The notes under the pieces were generated by a model. It ran no database searches, had not been told where the DNA came from, and saw only the letters and a list, made by a program, of their open reading frames with translations. A stretch of 64,000 nucleotides of DNA from Bacillus sp. 2B10 (GTDB lineage Bacteria; Pseudomonadota; Alphaproteobacteria; Sphingomonadales; Sphingomonadaceae). Positions 18,550 through 28,322 of this stretch are shown piece by piece; the stretch's first letter is position 1, and each line of letters begins with the position of its first letter. The translations under genes were made by a program, and so were the position numbers. The DNA is taken from the NCBI GenBank assembly GCA_003946805.1, contig RPSH01000013.1, positions 1 to 64,000 on the forward strand. Direction: 5' to 3'.

Positions 18550-19581
18550 ATGGCTGACGGGTCCTGGATCGCCATCGACGCGATGGGCGGTGACGAAGGG
18601 CTTGCCACCATGCTGGCGGGCGTCGCCCATGCACGGCGACGCCACGAATCGATGCGCTTCCTGCTGGTGGGCGACGAGGCGGCGATTCGCGCCGGTCTCG
18701 AATCGCATCCCAATCTCAGCGCCGCGTCGGAGATCGTCCACGCGCCCGAGGTCGTCGGTTCGTCGGACAAGCCCAGCCAGGCGATCCGCCGGGCGAAGGT
18801 GACGTCGATGGGCGTCGCGATCAACCTGGTAAAACAGGGGCGCGCCGCCGCCGCGGTGTCGGCGGGCAATACCGGCGCGCTGATGGCGATGGCGAAGCTG
18901 TCGCTGCGCACCATGCCGGGCATCGATCGCCCGGCGCTGGCGGCGTTGCTCCCCAGCCTCGGCGACAACGACCTGGTCATGCTCGACCTCGGCGCCAATG
19001 CCGAGTGCGATGCGCGCAACCTCGTCCAGTTCGCGGTGATGGGTGCCGCCTATGCCCGCACCGCGCTTGACCTCGAAAGCCCCCGCGTCGCGCTGCTGAA
19101 CATCGGCACCGAGGAGCTGAAGGGCATCGACAGCGTGCGGGAAGCGGCGGCGACGCTGCGCGCCTCGCCGCATCTGCCGATGACCTTTTCGGGCTATATC
19201 GAGGGCGACCGCCTGTCGCGCGGACAGGTCGACGTCGTCGTCTGCGACGGTTTTTCGGGCAACATCGCGCTCAAGACCGCGGAGGGGACGGCGCGCTTCG
19301 TCGCCGACCTGCTCAAGCGCGCGTTCCGCTCGTCGGTGCGCTCCAAGATCGGTTTCCTGATCTCGCGCCCGGCCACCGAATTGCTGCGCCACCATCTTGA
19401 CCCCAACAACCATAACGGCGCGGTCTTTCTCGGCCTCAACGGGCTGGTGGTGAAGAGCCATGGCAGCGCCAACGCGGCCGGCATCTCGAACGCGATCCAG
19501 GTCGCGGCCAAGATGGTGCGCGACGACCTGACCCGCAGCATCGCCAGCGATCTTGCAGGTATCGAGGCGCAGGCGGCATGA
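18550..19581 (+). CDS. plsX: Phosphate acyltransferase PlsX
   Basis: PlsX makes acyl-phosphate from acyl-ACP as the first step in phospholipid synthesis at the membrane surface. The 343-aa protein has the opening [11 protein letters not shown], then [13 protein letters not shown] and the [17 protein letters not shown] block. These are all typical of PlsX. It starts 27 bp after rpmF with a GGGAAG ribosome site and overlaps fabH by 4 bp (ATGA). The order rpmF-plsX-fabH is conserved in proteobacteria. Confidence 0.96.
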   Translation: MADGSWIAIDAMGGDEGLATMLAGVAHARRRHESMRFLLVGDEAAIRAGLESHPNLSAASEIVHAPEVVGSSDKPSQAIRRAKVTSMGVAINLVKQGRAAAAVSAGNTGALMAMAKLSLRTMPGIDRPALAALLPSLGDNDLVMLDLGANAECDARNLVQFAVMGAAYARTALDLESPRVALLNIGTEELKGIDSVREAAATLRASPHLPMTFSGYIEGDRLSRGQVDVVVCDGFSGNIALKTAEGTARFVADLLKRAFRSSVRSKIGFLISRPATELLRHHLDPNNHNGAVFLGLNGLVVKSHGSANAAGISNAIQVAAKMVRDDLTRSIASDLAGIEAQAA

Positions 19582-20540
19582 TCCGCGCGGTCGTCACCGG
19601 CACCGGATCGGCGCTCCCGGCGAATCGCGTGTCGAACGCGCAGCTGGCCGAACGGGTCGATACCTCCGACGAATGGATCGTCGAGCGCACTGGCATCCGT
19701 TTCCGCCACATCGCCGCCGAGCATGAGACGACCGCGACGCTGGCGACCGATGCCGCGCGCGCGGCGATCGCCGCCGCCGGACTGGACGCGGGCCAGATCG
19801 ACCTGATCGTGCTGGCGACCGCCACCCCCGACCAGACCTTTCCCGCCACCGCGACCAAGGTGCAGGCCGCGCTCGGCATCGACGACTGCGTCGCGTTCGA
19901 CGTCGCGGCGGTGTGTTCGGGCTTCCTCTATGCGGTGCAGGTCGCCGATTCGATGCTGCGCGCCGGTGTCCACCGCCGTGCGCTGGTGATCGGCGCCGAG
20001 ACGTTCAGCCGCATCCTCGACTGGGAGGATCGCGCCACCTGCGTCCTGTTCGGCGACGGTGCCGGCGCGATCGTGCTGGAGGCGACCGAGGATGCGGACG
20101 GTCGCGGCATCCTGTCGACCCGGCTCCATGCCGATGGCCGCCACAACGGCCTGCTCTATGTCGATGGCGGCCCCTCGACCACCGGCACCGTCGGCAAGCT
20201 GCGCATGAAGGGCAAGGAAGTGTTCCGCCACGCGGTCGTGAACCTCGCCGCCGTCATGGGTGAATCGCTCGACCTGGCCGGGCTGACGCCGGCGGATGTC
20301 GACTGGGTCGTGCCGCATCAGGCCAATGCCCGCATCCTCGATGCGACCGCGCGCAAGCTGGGCCTCGCGCCCGAAAAGGTCGTCGTCACCGTCGATCGCC
20401 ATGCGAACACGTCGGCCGCCTCGGTGCCCCTCGCGCTGGACGTCGCGGTCAAGGACGGCCGGATCAAACGCGGCGACCTCGTCGTGCTGGAGGCGATGGG
20501 GGGTGGCTTCACCTGGGGCGCCGCCGTAGTGCGTTGGTAA
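19578..20540 (+). CDS. fabH: 3-oxoacyl-ACP synthase III (FabH)
   Basis: FabH starts fatty acid chains by joining acetyl-CoA to malonyl-ACP. The 320-aa enzyme shows the full catalytic triad: Cys113 in [10 protein letters not shown], His247 in VPHQANARI and Asn277 in [10 protein letters not shown]. The [14 protein letters not shown]-terminus is typical. Its ATG overlaps the plsX stop as ATGA, so the two are coupled. A promoter for ihfA follows within the next 72 bp. Confidence 0.96.
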   Translation: MIRAVVTGTGSALPANRVSNAQLAERVDTSDEWIVERTGIRFRHIAAEHETTATLATDAARAAIAAAGLDAGQIDLIVLATATPDQTFPATATKVQAALGIDDCVAFDVAAVCSGFLYAVQVADSMLRAGVHRRALVIGAETFSRILDWEDRATCVLFGDGAGAIVLEATEDADGRGILSTRLHADGRHNGLLYVDGGPSTTGTVGKLRMKGKEVFRHAVVNLAAVMGESLDLAGLTPADVDWVVPHQANARILDATARKLGLAPEKVVVTVDRHANTSAASVPLALDVAVKDGRIKRGDLVVLEAMGGGFTWGAAVVRW

Positions 20541-20612
20541 TCCTTTCGGATTTTTGAATCTCCGTATACGCTGTGCTAGCGGGGCAGCGTAGCATCAGGG
20601 GGACGAAGTACC
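20541..20612 (+). promoter_or_regulatory. Possible ihfA promoter
   Basis: TTGAAT (20554-20559) and GCTAGC (20575-20580) are 15 bp apart in the gap between fabH and ihfA. The second box fits the GCTA core of alphaproteobacterial -10 elements. The leader of about 30 bases then has a GGGGGA ribosome-site-like stretch. No terminator hairpin is seen, so read-through from fabH is also possible. Confidence 0.35.
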
Positions 20613-20912
20613 ATGGTATCCGAAGGCACGCTGACCCGCGCGGACCTCGCCGAGGAAATGCACCGCGAGATCGGCCTCTCGCGCGCCGATTCGGCCCGCG
20701 TCGTCGAACAGATCCTCGGCGCGATGTGCGAAGCGCTGTCGGATGGACAGAACGTCAAGATCTCGGGCTTCGGCAGCTTCGTGCTGCGCGACAAGGGCGA
20801 GCGCATCGGCCGCAACCCCAAGACCGGGATCGAGGTGCCGATCGCGCCGCGCCGCGTCCTGACCTTTCGCGCCAGCCAGATGATGCGCGACCGCATTGTC
20901 GCGGCGGACTGA
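20613..20912 (+). CDS. ihfA: Integration host factor alpha subunit
   Basis: The 99-aa DNA-bending protein begins [23 protein letters not shown]. It has the family signature [21 protein letters not shown] with the intercalating proline region ([10 protein letters not shown]). It pairs with IhfB to bend DNA at promoters and recombination sites. The MerR gene follows within 8 bp, as is usual in sphingomonads and rhizobia. The call to the alpha rather than the beta subunit rests on this context as well as the N-terminus. Confidence 0.94.
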   Translation: MVSEGTLTRADLAEEMHREIGLSRADSARVVEQILGAMCEALSDGQNVKISGFGSFVLRDKGERIGRNPKTGIEVPIAPRRVLTFRASQMMRDRIVAAD

Positions 20913-20919
20913 AGGCCCG

Positions 20920-21282
20920 TTGGCGCCCCCGGTCGACAAGGCGCTGGGCGCCTATCGCACGATCGGCGAGGTCGCGCGCGACCTTGGGGTGCCGCAGCAC
21001 CGGCTGCGCTATTGGGAAGGGCGCTTCCCGCAGATTCGCCCGCTGACCCGTGCGGGCGACCGCCGCCATTACCGGCCGGAGGACGTCGCGCTGCTGCGCC
21101 GCATCCATACGCTGCTGGGCGAACAGGGCTATACCGTGCGCGGGGTGCAGCAATTGCTGGCGCAGGAGGCGAAGGCGCCGCTGCCGGTCGCCCCCGCGCC
21201 GCGCCGCGCCGCCCGCATCACCGAATTGCGCGCCGTCCGCGCGCTGCTCGCCGATGCGCTGGCGGCGGACGGACTGGCGTAA
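20920..21282 (+). CDS. MerR-family transcriptional regulator
   Basis: The 120-aa protein has an N-terminal MerR winged helix ([23 protein letters not shown], then [18 protein letters not shown]). A short C-terminal region lacks metal-binding cysteines. The TTG at 20920 is preferred because GAAGG lies 5-9 bases upstream, overlapping the end of ihfA. A TTG at 20896 would add eight residues. No ATG is available in front of the helix. It belongs to the conserved ihfA-merR pair of alphaproteobacteria; its targets are unknown. Confidence 0.85.
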   Translation: MAPPVDKALGAYRTIGEVARDLGVPQHRLRYWEGRFPQIRPLTRAGDRRHYRPEDVALLRRIHTLLGEQGYTVRGVQQLLAQEAKAPLPVAPAPRRAARITELRAVRALLADALAADGLA

Positions 21283-21355
21283 CGCCGACGATCCTGCCCG
21301 GGCGCCGTTGCGCCCCGCTTTCCCCCACGGCCAAACCTGCTAAACCGCGCGGGCG

Positions 21356-23878
21356 ATGAGCGTATCCGACACCGAAGCCACCCATGATCCCGCTGCCCGG
21401 ACGAGCCGGCGGTCCCGTTTCGCCCGTATCCGGCGGCGGTGGTGGTTCCGGCTGCCCGCCGTCGCGCTGTTGCTGGCCGGGATCGGCGTCTTCCTGATCT
21501 GGCTGCTGCTGTGGCGTACGCTGCCGTCGGTCGATTCGCTGCGCGCCTACGAACCGCCGCTGCCGACCAATGTCCGCGGGATCGAGGGCGATCCGATCCA
21601 CAGCTATGCCCGCGAACGCCGCGTGCAGCTGTCCTATGCCGAATATCCGCCGCTGCTGGTCCGCGCGTTCCTCGCGGCGGAGGACCGGACCTTCTTCGAC
21701 CATCACGGCGTCGACTATCCCGGCATCGCCGCGGCGATCCTGACGAACCTGCGCAGCGACGGCCGCCCGATCGGCGCGTCGACGATCACGCAACAGGTCG
21801 CGAAGAACCTGCTGCTGACCAACGAAGTCAGCTATGTCCGCAAGGCGAAGGAGGCGCTGCTCGCCTATCGTATCGAGAATGCGCTGACCAAGCAGCAGAT
21901 CCTCGAACTCTATCTCAACCAGATCGCGCTCGGCCGCAACGCGTTCGGCGTCGAGGCGGCGGCCCATGCCTATTTCGGTAAGGACCTGCGCGAACTGACC
22001 CTGCCGCAGATGGCGTATCTGGCGATCCTGCCCAAGGGGCCGTCCAACTACACCCCCGAACGCGGCTATGACCGCGCGATCACCCGTCGCAACTGGGTGC
22101 TGCGCGAGATGGAGCGCAACGCCTTCATCACGCCGGCACAGCGCGCCGCGGCCACCGCCCAGCCGCTCGGCACCATCCCGCGCCAGACCCCGCGACAGGA
22201 AACGGCGGGCGGCTATTTCATCGAGGAAGTGCGCCGCCAGCTGCTCGGGGCATTCGGCGAGAATGCGAAGGACGGGCCGTACAGCGTCTATGCCGGCGGG
22301 TTGTGGGTGCGGACCTCGCTCGACCCGAAGATCCAGGTCGATGCGCAGGATGCGCTGCGTGCCGGGCTGATCCGCTTCGATTCGGGGCGTGGCTGGTCGG
22401 GACCGCTCAACAAGCCGCGCGCCACGATCGACGGCGACAACTGGCAGCAGGCGCTGCTCAACACCAATATCGCGGTCGATTATCAGGACTGGCAGGCGGC
22501 GATCGTGATTGCCAAGGCCGGGGGCGAGGCGCAGCTGGGCTTTGCCGATGGCCGCACCGGCACGTTGCCGCGCGGCAACGCGGTGATGCCGGTGCGGGGG
22601 CAGGGGGGCACCGCCTTCGCCGCGCTCGAACCCGGCGACATCGTCGCGGTCGCGCCGGCGGGCGGCGACTGGTCGCTGCGCTCGGTCCCGCGCGTATCGG
22701 GCGGCATGGTGGTGGAGGACCCGCGTACCGGCCGCATCCTCGCGATGCAGGGCGGGTTCGACAGCCGTATCCAGTCGTTCAACCGTGCGACGCAGGCGAT
22801 GCGCCAGCCCGGCTCGACCATCAAGCCGATCGTCTATGCCGCCGCGCTGGAAGCGGGAATGACCCCCGCCTCGATCATCGTCGACGGCCCGTTCTGCGTG
22901 AACCAGGGCGGCCGGCTGGGCCAGAAATGCTTCCGCAACTTTGGCGGCGGCGGTGCCGGCCCGCACACGATGCGTTGGGGCGTCGAACAGTCGCGCAACC
23001 TGATGACGGTGCGCGCCGCAGCGCAGACCGGCATGGACAAGGTCAACGACCTGATCCAGCGCGTCGGCGTCAGCGACACGAAGTTTCCGCCCTATCTGTC
23101 CTACGCGCTGGGTGCGGGCGAAACGACGGTCATGCGCATGGTTAACGCATACTCGGTCCTCGCCAATCAGGGCCGCGAGCTGAAACCCACGGTGATCGAT
23201 TTCGTGCAGGACCGCCGCGGCAAGGTGATCCTGCCGCAGAACTGGCGTGCGTGCGACGGCTGCAACGCGCCCGACTGGGACGGCAAGGCCATGCCGCGCC
23301 CGCAGATCAGGTCGCGTCAGGTGATGGACGCGATGAGCGCCTACCAGATGGTGCACATCATGGAGGGGGTGATCCAGCGCGGCACCGCCACCACGCTGCG
23401 CGACCTCGGCCGTCCGATCATGGGCAAGACCGGCACCTCGACCGGGCCGACCGACGTTTGGTTCGTCGGCGGCACGCCGCAGATGATCGCCGGCCTCTAT
23501 CTCGGCTTCGACACGCCCCGGAACCTCGGCGGCTATGCCCAGGGCGGTACGATCGCCGCGCCGATCTACAAGAGCTTCGCTCTCAGGGCGTACAAGGACA
23601 TGGACGTCCTGCCGTTCCGCGCGCCTGCGGGCGTACGCATGGTCCGCATCGACCGCGCCAGCGGCCGCCCGGTCTATGGCGGCTGGCCGACCACCGATCC
23701 CAAGGCGGCGATCATCTGGGAAGCGTTCAAACCCGAGACGGAGGCGCGTCGCGCCACCGGCCGGCTGGGCGAGGCGCGCGCGCCCGTCACCCGCGACCCG
23801 ACCCGCGCCGCGCCCGTGCCGCAGCAGGCGCAACCGCGCGACAGCGACTTCTTGCAACGCGAAGGGGGAATCTACTAG
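21356..23878 (+). CDS. mrcA: Penicillin-binding protein 1A
   Basis: This bifunctional peptidoglycan synthase of 840 aa is held in the inner membrane by one helix (about residues 33-53). The glycosyltransferase domain has EDRTFFDHHGVD, GASTITQQVAKN and LYLNQIALGRNAFGVEAAA. A PBP1A-type OB-like insertion (residues about 310-440) precedes the transpeptidase. The transpeptidase domain has Ser487 in STIK, the SRN box in EQSRNLM and the KTGTS motif. The basic N-terminus and length match Gram-negative PBP1A. It is convergent with nothing and is followed by prfB after 54 bp on the same strand. Confidence 0.95.
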   Translation: MSVSDTEATHDPAARTSRRSRFARIRRRWWFRLPAVALLLAGIGVFLIWLLLWRTLPSVDSLRAYEPPLPTNVRGIEGDPIHSYARERRVQLSYAEYPPLLVRAFLAAEDRTFFDHHGVDYPGIAAAILTNLRSDGRPIGASTITQQVAKNLLLTNEVSYVRKAKEALLAYRIENALTKQQILELYLNQIALGRNAFGVEAAAHAYFGKDLRELTLPQMAYLAILPKGPSNYTPERGYDRAITRRNWVLREMERNAFITPAQRAAATAQPLGTIPRQTPRQETAGGYFIEEVRRQLLGAFGENAKDGPYSVYAGGLWVRTSLDPKIQVDAQDALRAGLIRFDSGRGWSGPLNKPRATIDGDNWQQALLNTNIAVDYQDWQAAIVIAKAGGEAQLGFADGRTGTLPRGNAVMPVRGQGGTAFAALEPGDIVAVAPAGGDWSLRSVPRVSGGMVVEDPRTGRILAMQGGFDSRIQSFNRATQAMRQPGSTIKPIVYAAALEAGMTPASIIVDGPFCVNQGGRLGQKCFRNFGGGGAGPHTMRWGVEQSRNLMTVRAAAQTGMDKVNDLIQRVGVSDTKFPPYLSYALGAGETTVMRMVNAYSVLANQGRELKPTVIDFVQDRRGKVILPQNWRACDGCNAPDWDGKAMPRPQIRSRQVMDAMSAYQMVHIMEGVIQRGTATTLRDLGRPIMGKTGTSTGPTDVWFVGGTPQMIAGLYLGFDTPRNLGGYAQGGTIAAPIYKSFALRAYKDMDVLPFRAPAGVRMVRIDRASGRPVYGGWPTTDPKAAIIWEAFKPETEARRATGRLGEARAPVTRDPTRAAPVPQQAQPRDSDFLQREGGIY

Positions 23879-23932
23879 CGCGCGGCCGATATCGGCGGCA
23901 TCCCCCTCAGTCCCCTTCCCGGAGTTTTCCCC

Positions 23933-25060
23933 ATGCGCGCCGAAGCGCAAGCCCATGTAGACAAGATCAACGATGCCCTCGCGCTGCTGCGCCGCTTCCT
24001 CGACTGGGACCGCGCGCTGCGCCGGCTCGACGAGCTGAACGCGCGCGTCGAGGACCAGGCGTTGTGGAACGATCCAAAGGCCGCGCAGGAGGTGATGCGC
24101 GAACGCCGCCGGCTGGACGAGGCGATCACCGCCACCCGCACCATCGAACGCGAACTGTCCGACACCGTCGAGCTGATCGAGATGGCCGATGCCGAGGGCG
24201 ATGCCGAGATGGCGGAGGAAGGCGTCGCCAACCTCGCCGAGCTGGCCAGCCGCGCCGACCATGATAAGGTACAGGCGCTGCTGTCGGGCGAGGCCGACGG
24301 CAACGACACCTATATCGAGATCAACGCCGGTGCCGGCGGGACCGAGAGCCAGGACTGGGCCGGCATGCTGCAACGCATGTATACCCGCTGGGCCGAACGC
24401 CGCGGCATGAAGGTCGAGCTGGTCGACCAGCATTCGGGCGAACAGGCCGGCATCAAGTCGGCGACGCTGCTCATCAAGGGCGAGAATGCGTACGGCTTCG
24501 CCAAGACCGAGGGCGGCGTCCACCGCCTCGTCCGCATCAGCCCGTATGACAGCGCGGCGCGGCGCCACACCTCGTTCGCGTCGATCTGGGTCTATCCGGT
24601 GATCGACGACAATATCGAGGTCGACTACAACGAAAGCGACCTGCGCATCGACACCTATCGCGCGTCGGGTGCCGGCGGCCAGCACATCAACACGACCGAT
24701 TCGGCGGTGCGAATCACGCACATCCCGACCGGGATCGTGGTGCAGTGCCAGAACCAGCGCTCGCAGCACAAGAACAAGGCGGAGGCCTATAACCAGCTGC
24801 GCGCCCGGTTGTACGAGCGCGAACTTGCGATCCGCGAGGCGGAGGCCAATGCCGAGAACGCGACCAAGACCGATATCGGCTGGGGCCACCAGATCCGCTC
24901 CTATGTGCTGCAACCGTACCAGATGGTGAAGGACCTGCGCACCGGCGTCGTCTCGACCGCGCCGGGCGACGTGCTGGACGGCGCGCTCGACCCGTTCATG
25001 GCCGCGGCCCTGTCGCAGCGCGTGACCGGCGAGAAGGTCGATATCGAGGATGTCGACTGA
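23933..25060 (+). CDS. prfB: Peptide chain release factor 2
   Basis: RF2 recognises UGA and UAA stops and triggers peptide release. The 375-aa protein shows the catalytic GGQ in [17 protein letters not shown]. The stop-recognition tripeptide is SPY ([15 protein letters not shown]) where E. coli has SPF; SPY is usual in alphaproteobacteria. The gene is one uninterrupted frame, so the programmed frameshift known from E. coli prfB is absent. The start [15 protein letters not shown] is the standard one. The exported methyltransferase gene follows at once. Confidence 0.96.
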   Translation: MRAEAQAHVDKINDALALLRRFLDWDRALRRLDELNARVEDQALWNDPKAAQEVMRERRRLDEAITATRTIERELSDTVELIEMADAEGDAEMAEEGVANLAELASRADHDKVQALLSGEADGNDTYIEINAGAGGTESQDWAGMLQRMYTRWAERRGMKVELVDQHSGEQAGIKSATLLIKGENAYGFAKTEGGVHRLVRISPYDSAARRHTSFASIWVYPVIDDNIEVDYNESDLRIDTYRASGAGGQHINTTDSAVRITHIPTGIVVQCQNQRSQHKNKAEAYNQLRARLYERELAIREAEANAENATKTDIGWGHQIRSYVLQPYQMVKDLRTGVVSTAPGDVLDGALDPFMAAALSQRVTGEKVDIEDVD

Positions 25061-25061
25061 G

Positions 25062-25820
25062 ATGCGCCGCGCCCTGTCCCTTGCCCTGCTGATGCTGGCC
25101 GGCTGCGACGCGACGCAGCCCGGCCCGGTCGCCAACGCGCATGGCGAGGACAAGCCGGTGTTCCCCAGGGCCGACCGGCCGGTGGCGACGATCGTGTCGG
25201 CGCGCTGGTCGACCGAGGAAGCGCGCGACCGGCTGAACGAAGCCGAGCTGGTGATGGACAAGGCCGGTATCGCGCCCGGCATGACCGTTGCCGATATCGG
25301 CGCGGGCGAGGGCTATTACACCATCCGCATGGCGCAGCGCGTCGGCCCGGACGGCCGCGTGCTGGCCGAGGACATCATCCCGCAGATCCGCGACGCGCTG
25401 GCGCAACGCGTCGCGCGCGAACGGCTCGACAATGTCAGCGTGCGGCTGGGCGAGCCCGACGATGCGAAGCTGCCGGCGAACAGCTTCGACCGGGTGCTGA
25501 TGGTCCATATGTACCACGAGATCGCCGAGCCCTACGCCTTCCTGTGGAACCTGCGCCCGTCGCTGCGCCCCGGCGGGCGGGTGGTGGTGGTCGATGCCGA
25601 CCGCGCCACCCGGAACCACGGCACCCCGCCCGCGCTGCTGAAATGCGAGTTCGAAGCGGTCGGCTACAAGCTGGTCGAGCTGCAGCGCATGCCCTCGGCC
25701 GGCGGCTATATCGCGATGTTCACACCGGCAGGGCCGCGCCCGGAGCCGAAGGACATCGTGCCGTGCCGCGTACCGGCACCGACGCCGAGCGCGACCCCCA
25801 CCGGCACGCACAAGGGCTGA
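25062..25820 (+). CDS. Exported lipoprotein with class I methyltransferase fold
   Basis: The 252-aa protein starts with a lipoprotein signal, MRRALSLALLMLAGC, with a lipobox LAGC. A SAM-dependent methyltransferase fold follows: motif I is VADIGAGEGYYTIRMA and motif II is DRVLMVHMYHEI. A proline-rich tail ends the protein. Sphingomonads often carry such predicted periplasmic methyltransferases; how they would obtain SAM there is unclear, so the enzymatic role is doubtful. The ATG at 25062 fits the GAGGA site about 11 bases upstream. An ATG at 25050 lies inside the end of prfB. It probably forms an operon with prfB. Confidence 0.8.
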   Translation: MRRALSLALLMLAGCDATQPGPVANAHGEDKPVFPRADRPVATIVSARWSTEEARDRLNEAELVMDKAGIAPGMTVADIGAGEGYYTIRMAQRVGPDGRVLAEDIIPQIRDALAQRVARERLDNVSVRLGEPDDAKLPANSFDRVLMVHMYHEIAEPYAFLWNLRPSLRPGGRVVVVDADRATRNHGTPPALLKCEFEAVGYKLVELQRMPSAGGYIAMFTPAGPRPEPKDIVPCRVPAPTPSATPTGTHKG

Positions 25821-25841
25821 ACTGCCTCACCCCGCCACCCA

Positions 25842-26026
25842 CCGTTCAGTTCGAGCAGCTTCGAGCTTGTCGAGAAGAGGGTCAGGTGAACCATGCCCCG
25901 CATGGTTCAGGATTGTCCGGGGGACAATCCGACCCGATCCTCGTCGAGAACCGGGGCATTCGGGGCAACCCCTTCTCGACTACGGCTCTCGACAAGCTCG
26001 ATCCTCCGCTCGAAGCAAACGGGGGT
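25842..26026. repeat. R1 palindromic repeat interrupted by a nested 62-nt element
   Basis: The outer sequence (GTTCGAGCAGCTTCGAG ... CTCGAAGCAAACGG) matches R1 copies at 31456-31582 and 63702-63826. In this copy the run GAGAAG is separated from TCGTCGAGAA by the 62-nt R3 element at 25879-25940; in the copy at 63702 the two are adjacent. The repeat forms a long hairpin. No gene is supported in 25821-26225. Confidence 0.8.
25879..25940. repeat. R3 nested three-way-junction element, copy A
   Basis: The 62 nt fold into an outer stem and two inner hairpins. The first inner hairpin is GAACCATG-CCCCG-CATGGTTC (positions 10-30 of the element). The second is GGATTGTCC-GGG-GGACAATCC (positions 32-52). 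It is the same length as copy B at 49158-49219. All 12 differences lie in stems. Confidence 0.8.
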
Positions 26027-26088
26027 GAGAGGCGGGGAAGTGGGTAACCGGGCAGAACGCCGCCCACTCGCAACACCAGACACCCACC

Positions 26089-26205
26089 ACCGTTCGTGCT
26101 GAGTAGCGACTGAGCGAAGTCGAAGGCGCGTATCGAAGCATCCGTGACCACCTTCGATACGCTGCGTCGACAGGCTCAGCGGCTACCCGGGGCAAACGGC
26201 GTTCG
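26089..26205. repeat. R6 palindromic repeat
   Basis: A region beginning CGTTCGTGCTGAGTAGCGACT and ending GACAGGCTCAGCGGC pairs with itself around a central TTCGATACGC / GCGTATCGAA stem (26127-26162). The motif type (GCTGAGCGAAGTCGAAGG) is a common sphingomonad intergenic palindrome. One copy is seen in this window. Confidence 0.6.
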
Positions 26206-26225
26206 TGATCCCGTTTCCAAAACCG

Positions 26226-26750
26226 TCAGCCCAACAACACCGGCGCCAGCAGCAGCAACAGCTTCACATCGACCGCCTTGCCCGCCGCGCGCTGCGCATC
26301 CAGAAAGGCGGCGACGCCGTCCACCGGCACCCGGTGCACGACGATATCCTCGCCCGGCACGCCGCCGCCGTCGCCGACCTTTTCCAGCGCCCCGGCGCGG
26401 AACAGCGTGAAGCTTTCCGACACCATCCCCGGCGACGAATGATATTCGCCCAGCGACACCATGGTCCCCGCGCGATAGCCGGTCTCCTCCTCCAGTTCGC
26501 GCGTCGCCGCCACCGCCGCCGCCTCGCCTTCCGCATCGTCCCCGACCAGCCCCGCGGGCAGTTCGATGCAGTTGCGGCCCAGCGGCACGCGATATTGCTC
26601 GACCAGCAGCACATGGCCGTCGTCGATCGCGACGATCACCGCCGCGCCGATGCCGTTGGCGCGGCCGACATATTCCCAGCGGCCGCGTTTCTTCGCGGTG
26701 ATGAAGCGGCCCGCCCACATCACTTCTTCGGGGGCATCGGCGTCGATCAC
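26226..26750 (-). CDS. NUDIX hydrolase (ADP-ribose pyrophosphatase-like)
   Basis: The 174-aa cytosolic enzyme splits nucleoside diphosphates linked to another group. The Nudix box is complete: GDDAEGE, seven residues, then RELEEETGY. The context ([27 protein letters not shown]) suits the ADP-ribose pyrophosphatase/ADP-sugar group. The GTG at 26750 overlaps the TGA of the TPM-domain gene (GTGA), so it is translationally coupled. A later ATG at 26720 is an alternative start. It is the last gene of a lemA-TPM-TPM-nudix operon. Confidence 0.9.
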   Translation of the reverse strand: MIDADAPEEVMWAGRFITAKKRGRWEYVGRANGIGAAVIVAIDDGHVLLVEQYRVPLGRNCIELPAGLVGDDAEGEAAAVAATRELEEETGYRAGTMVSLGEYHSSPGMVSESFTLFRAGALEKVGDGGGVPGEDIVVHRVPVDGVAAFLDAQRAAGKAVDVKLLLLLAPVLLG

Positions 26751-27415
26751 AGCTCGATCAACCGGTCGGGCAGTTCGTTCATCGGGGTAGCTCCTCGTGG
26801 AAAATGCTCGGCCAGCACCGCGCCGATCGCACCGACCGCCGCGACGATGCCGTCGGCGGCGCGATCCTGCTTCAACGCCACCAGTAACGCCGCCAGCGCA
26901 TCGCCCCACACCGCCTGCTCGACGCGGTCGTGGATCGCAGCCTCGGCGATCAGCTCGGCCCGATGTTCGTCGAGCGACAGGTACAGCAGCACGCCGGTCG
27001 CCGCGACGGTACGCCGTTCGGCGGCGGCGCGGAACAGCAGCAGCGCGCGGGCATGGACCCGCCGCGCCCTGGTCGCCGCCGGGGTCAGCGCCATGCGCAG
27101 CGGCATCCATGCGCAGGCATAGCGCACGATCAGGAACGTCGCCGTCATCGCCCACCCGGTCGTCGCCAGCAGGAAGCGTGGCGAGGGTGCGTCGCCCCAC
27201 GGCTCGACCAGCCCATGCACCGCCAGCAGCCATGCCGGCCACAGCGCGGTCGCGGCCAGCACCAGCAGCATCGCCAGCACCGCGACGTGCAGCCCGACAT
27301 CGTGATAGGCGTCCGATCGCCGCGCCAGCACGACGACGATCTCGCCATCGGTTGCCGCCTCGGCAGTCGCCACCGCATCGCGGATGCGCGTGCGATCCTC
27401 GGGGGTCATCGCCAT
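26747..27415 (-). CDS. TPM-domain membrane protein
   Basis: The 222-aa protein starts [22 protein letters not shown] and carries a TPM (YgcG) domain with the [14 protein letters not shown] strand. Two hydrophobic helices lie at about residues 45-65 and 85-105. The C-terminal half has the [19 protein letters not shown] segment, the region of the fold near the metal-binding loop. The ATG at 27415 overlaps the stop of the longer TPM gene. It is the shorter, second TPM protein of the operon. The family is tied to membrane or cell-envelope stress; the exact function is not known. Confidence 0.8.
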   Translation of the reverse strand: MAMTPEDRTRIRDAVATAEAATDGEIVVVLARRSDAYHDVGLHVAVLAMLLVLAATALWPAWLLAVHGLVEPWGDAPSPRFLLATTGWAMTATFLIVRYACAWMPLRMALTPAATRARRVHARALLLFRAAAERRTVAATGVLLYLSLDEHRAELIAEAAIHDRVEQAVWGDALAALLVALKQDRAADGIVAAVGAIGAVLAEHFPRGATPMNELPDRLIEL

Positions 27416-28314
27416 CACCAATTCCCCGACGCGCCGCCGCCGCCGCCCGATCCGCCGCCCCCGCCGGTGAAGCCGCCGCCGGTCCAGCCGCTGCCGCCAC
27501 CCGAACCACCGCTCCAGCCGCCCGACGACCCGCCGCTCCAGCCACCGCCGCCGCCGCGCGCGGCGCTGCGTGTCAGTTCGTCGGCGATCGACCACAGCAC
27601 GACCTGCGCCACATCGCCCGCGGTGCCGCTGCGATGCCGCTGCCCCCGTGGCCCGGCACGTCGCCGCCGCCCGGAAAAGGCGATCATGCAGAACAGGATG
27701 ACGCCGACCGCGATGAAGAACACCGTGCCGGTCGCCATGCCGGCGCCACTGGACCGCGGTCGCTGCGCCCGGTCGAACTTCACCACCGCCGCATCGGTCC
27801 GCGCCTGCGCCTCGTCGGGGCTGGCGCGCAGCTGTGCGATCACCGCATCGGCTCCGGCGGTCATCGCGCCGGGTACGTCGCCCGCCTGCAACTTCGGCAT
27901 CATCTGCTGGCGGATGATCGTGCTCGACAACGCATCGGTCAGCACCGGTTCGAGGCCGTAGCCGACCTCCAGCCGCGGCCCGCGCTGTCCGGCGGGGTTG
28001 TTGGGCGCGATGAACAGGATCGCACCGTTGTCCACACCCTCCAGCCCGATGCCCCATGCGCGCAGCAGCTTGTAGCCATATTCCTCCAGCGGATAGCCCT
28101 GCACGTCGGCGATCGTCGCGACGACGAACTGCCGTTTGGTATCGCGCTGCAATGCCTGCAATTTCTGCGTCAGGTCGGCGCGTGTTTCCGCCGGCAGGAC
28201 ATTGGCGTCATCGACCACCAGCCCGCTGAACCTGGGGAATGTCTGCGCCCCCGCGGGCACCGCGCCGCCCAGCATCAGCAGCGCCAGCCACAGCGAGAGC
28301 AGGATGCGGTGCAT
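27415..28314 (-). CDS. TPM-domain protein, YgcG family, exported
   Basis: The 299-aa protein has a signal peptide (residues 1-23, cleavage after AGA). A TPM domain follows ([13 protein letters not shown], then [28 protein letters not shown]). One transmembrane helix lies near residues 195-215, and the tail is very rich in glycine and serine. This is the standard YgcG architecture: the TPM domain is in the periplasm and the low-complexity tail on the other side. It lies 8 bp after lemA and overlaps the next TPM gene, so the three form a single operon. The family's exact activity is unresolved. Confidence 0.88.
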   Translation of the reverse strand: MHRILLSLWLALLMLGGAVPAGAQTFPRFSGLVVDDANVLPAETRADLTQKLQALQRDTKRQFVVATIADVQGYPLEEYGYKLLRAWGIGLEGVDNGAILFIAPNNPAGQRGPRLEVGYGLEPVLTDALSSTIIRQQMMPKLQAGDVPGAMTAGADAVIAQLRASPDEAQARTDAAVVKFDRAQRPRSSGAGMATGTVFFIAVGVILFCMIAFSGRRRRAGPRGQRHRSGTAGDVAQVVLWSIADELTRSAARGGGGGWSGGSSGGWSGGSGGGSGWTGGGFTGGGGGSGGGGGASGNW

Positions 28315-28322
28315 CCCGGCGC

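Noticed and set aside
21283..21355. tRNA gene after merR
   Set aside because: No cloverleaf or T-loop motif could be formed in this 73-bp gap.
24541..24560. SPY instead of SPF in RF2 taken as a defect
   Set aside because: SPY is common in alphaproteobacterial RF2 and the rest of the motif is intact.
23933..25060. Programmed frameshift in prfB
   Set aside because: The whole RF2 reads in one frame without an internal TGA, so no frameshift is needed.
25842..26205. CRISPR array
   Set aside because: The repeats are inverted and irregular, lacking equal direct repeats with unique spacers.
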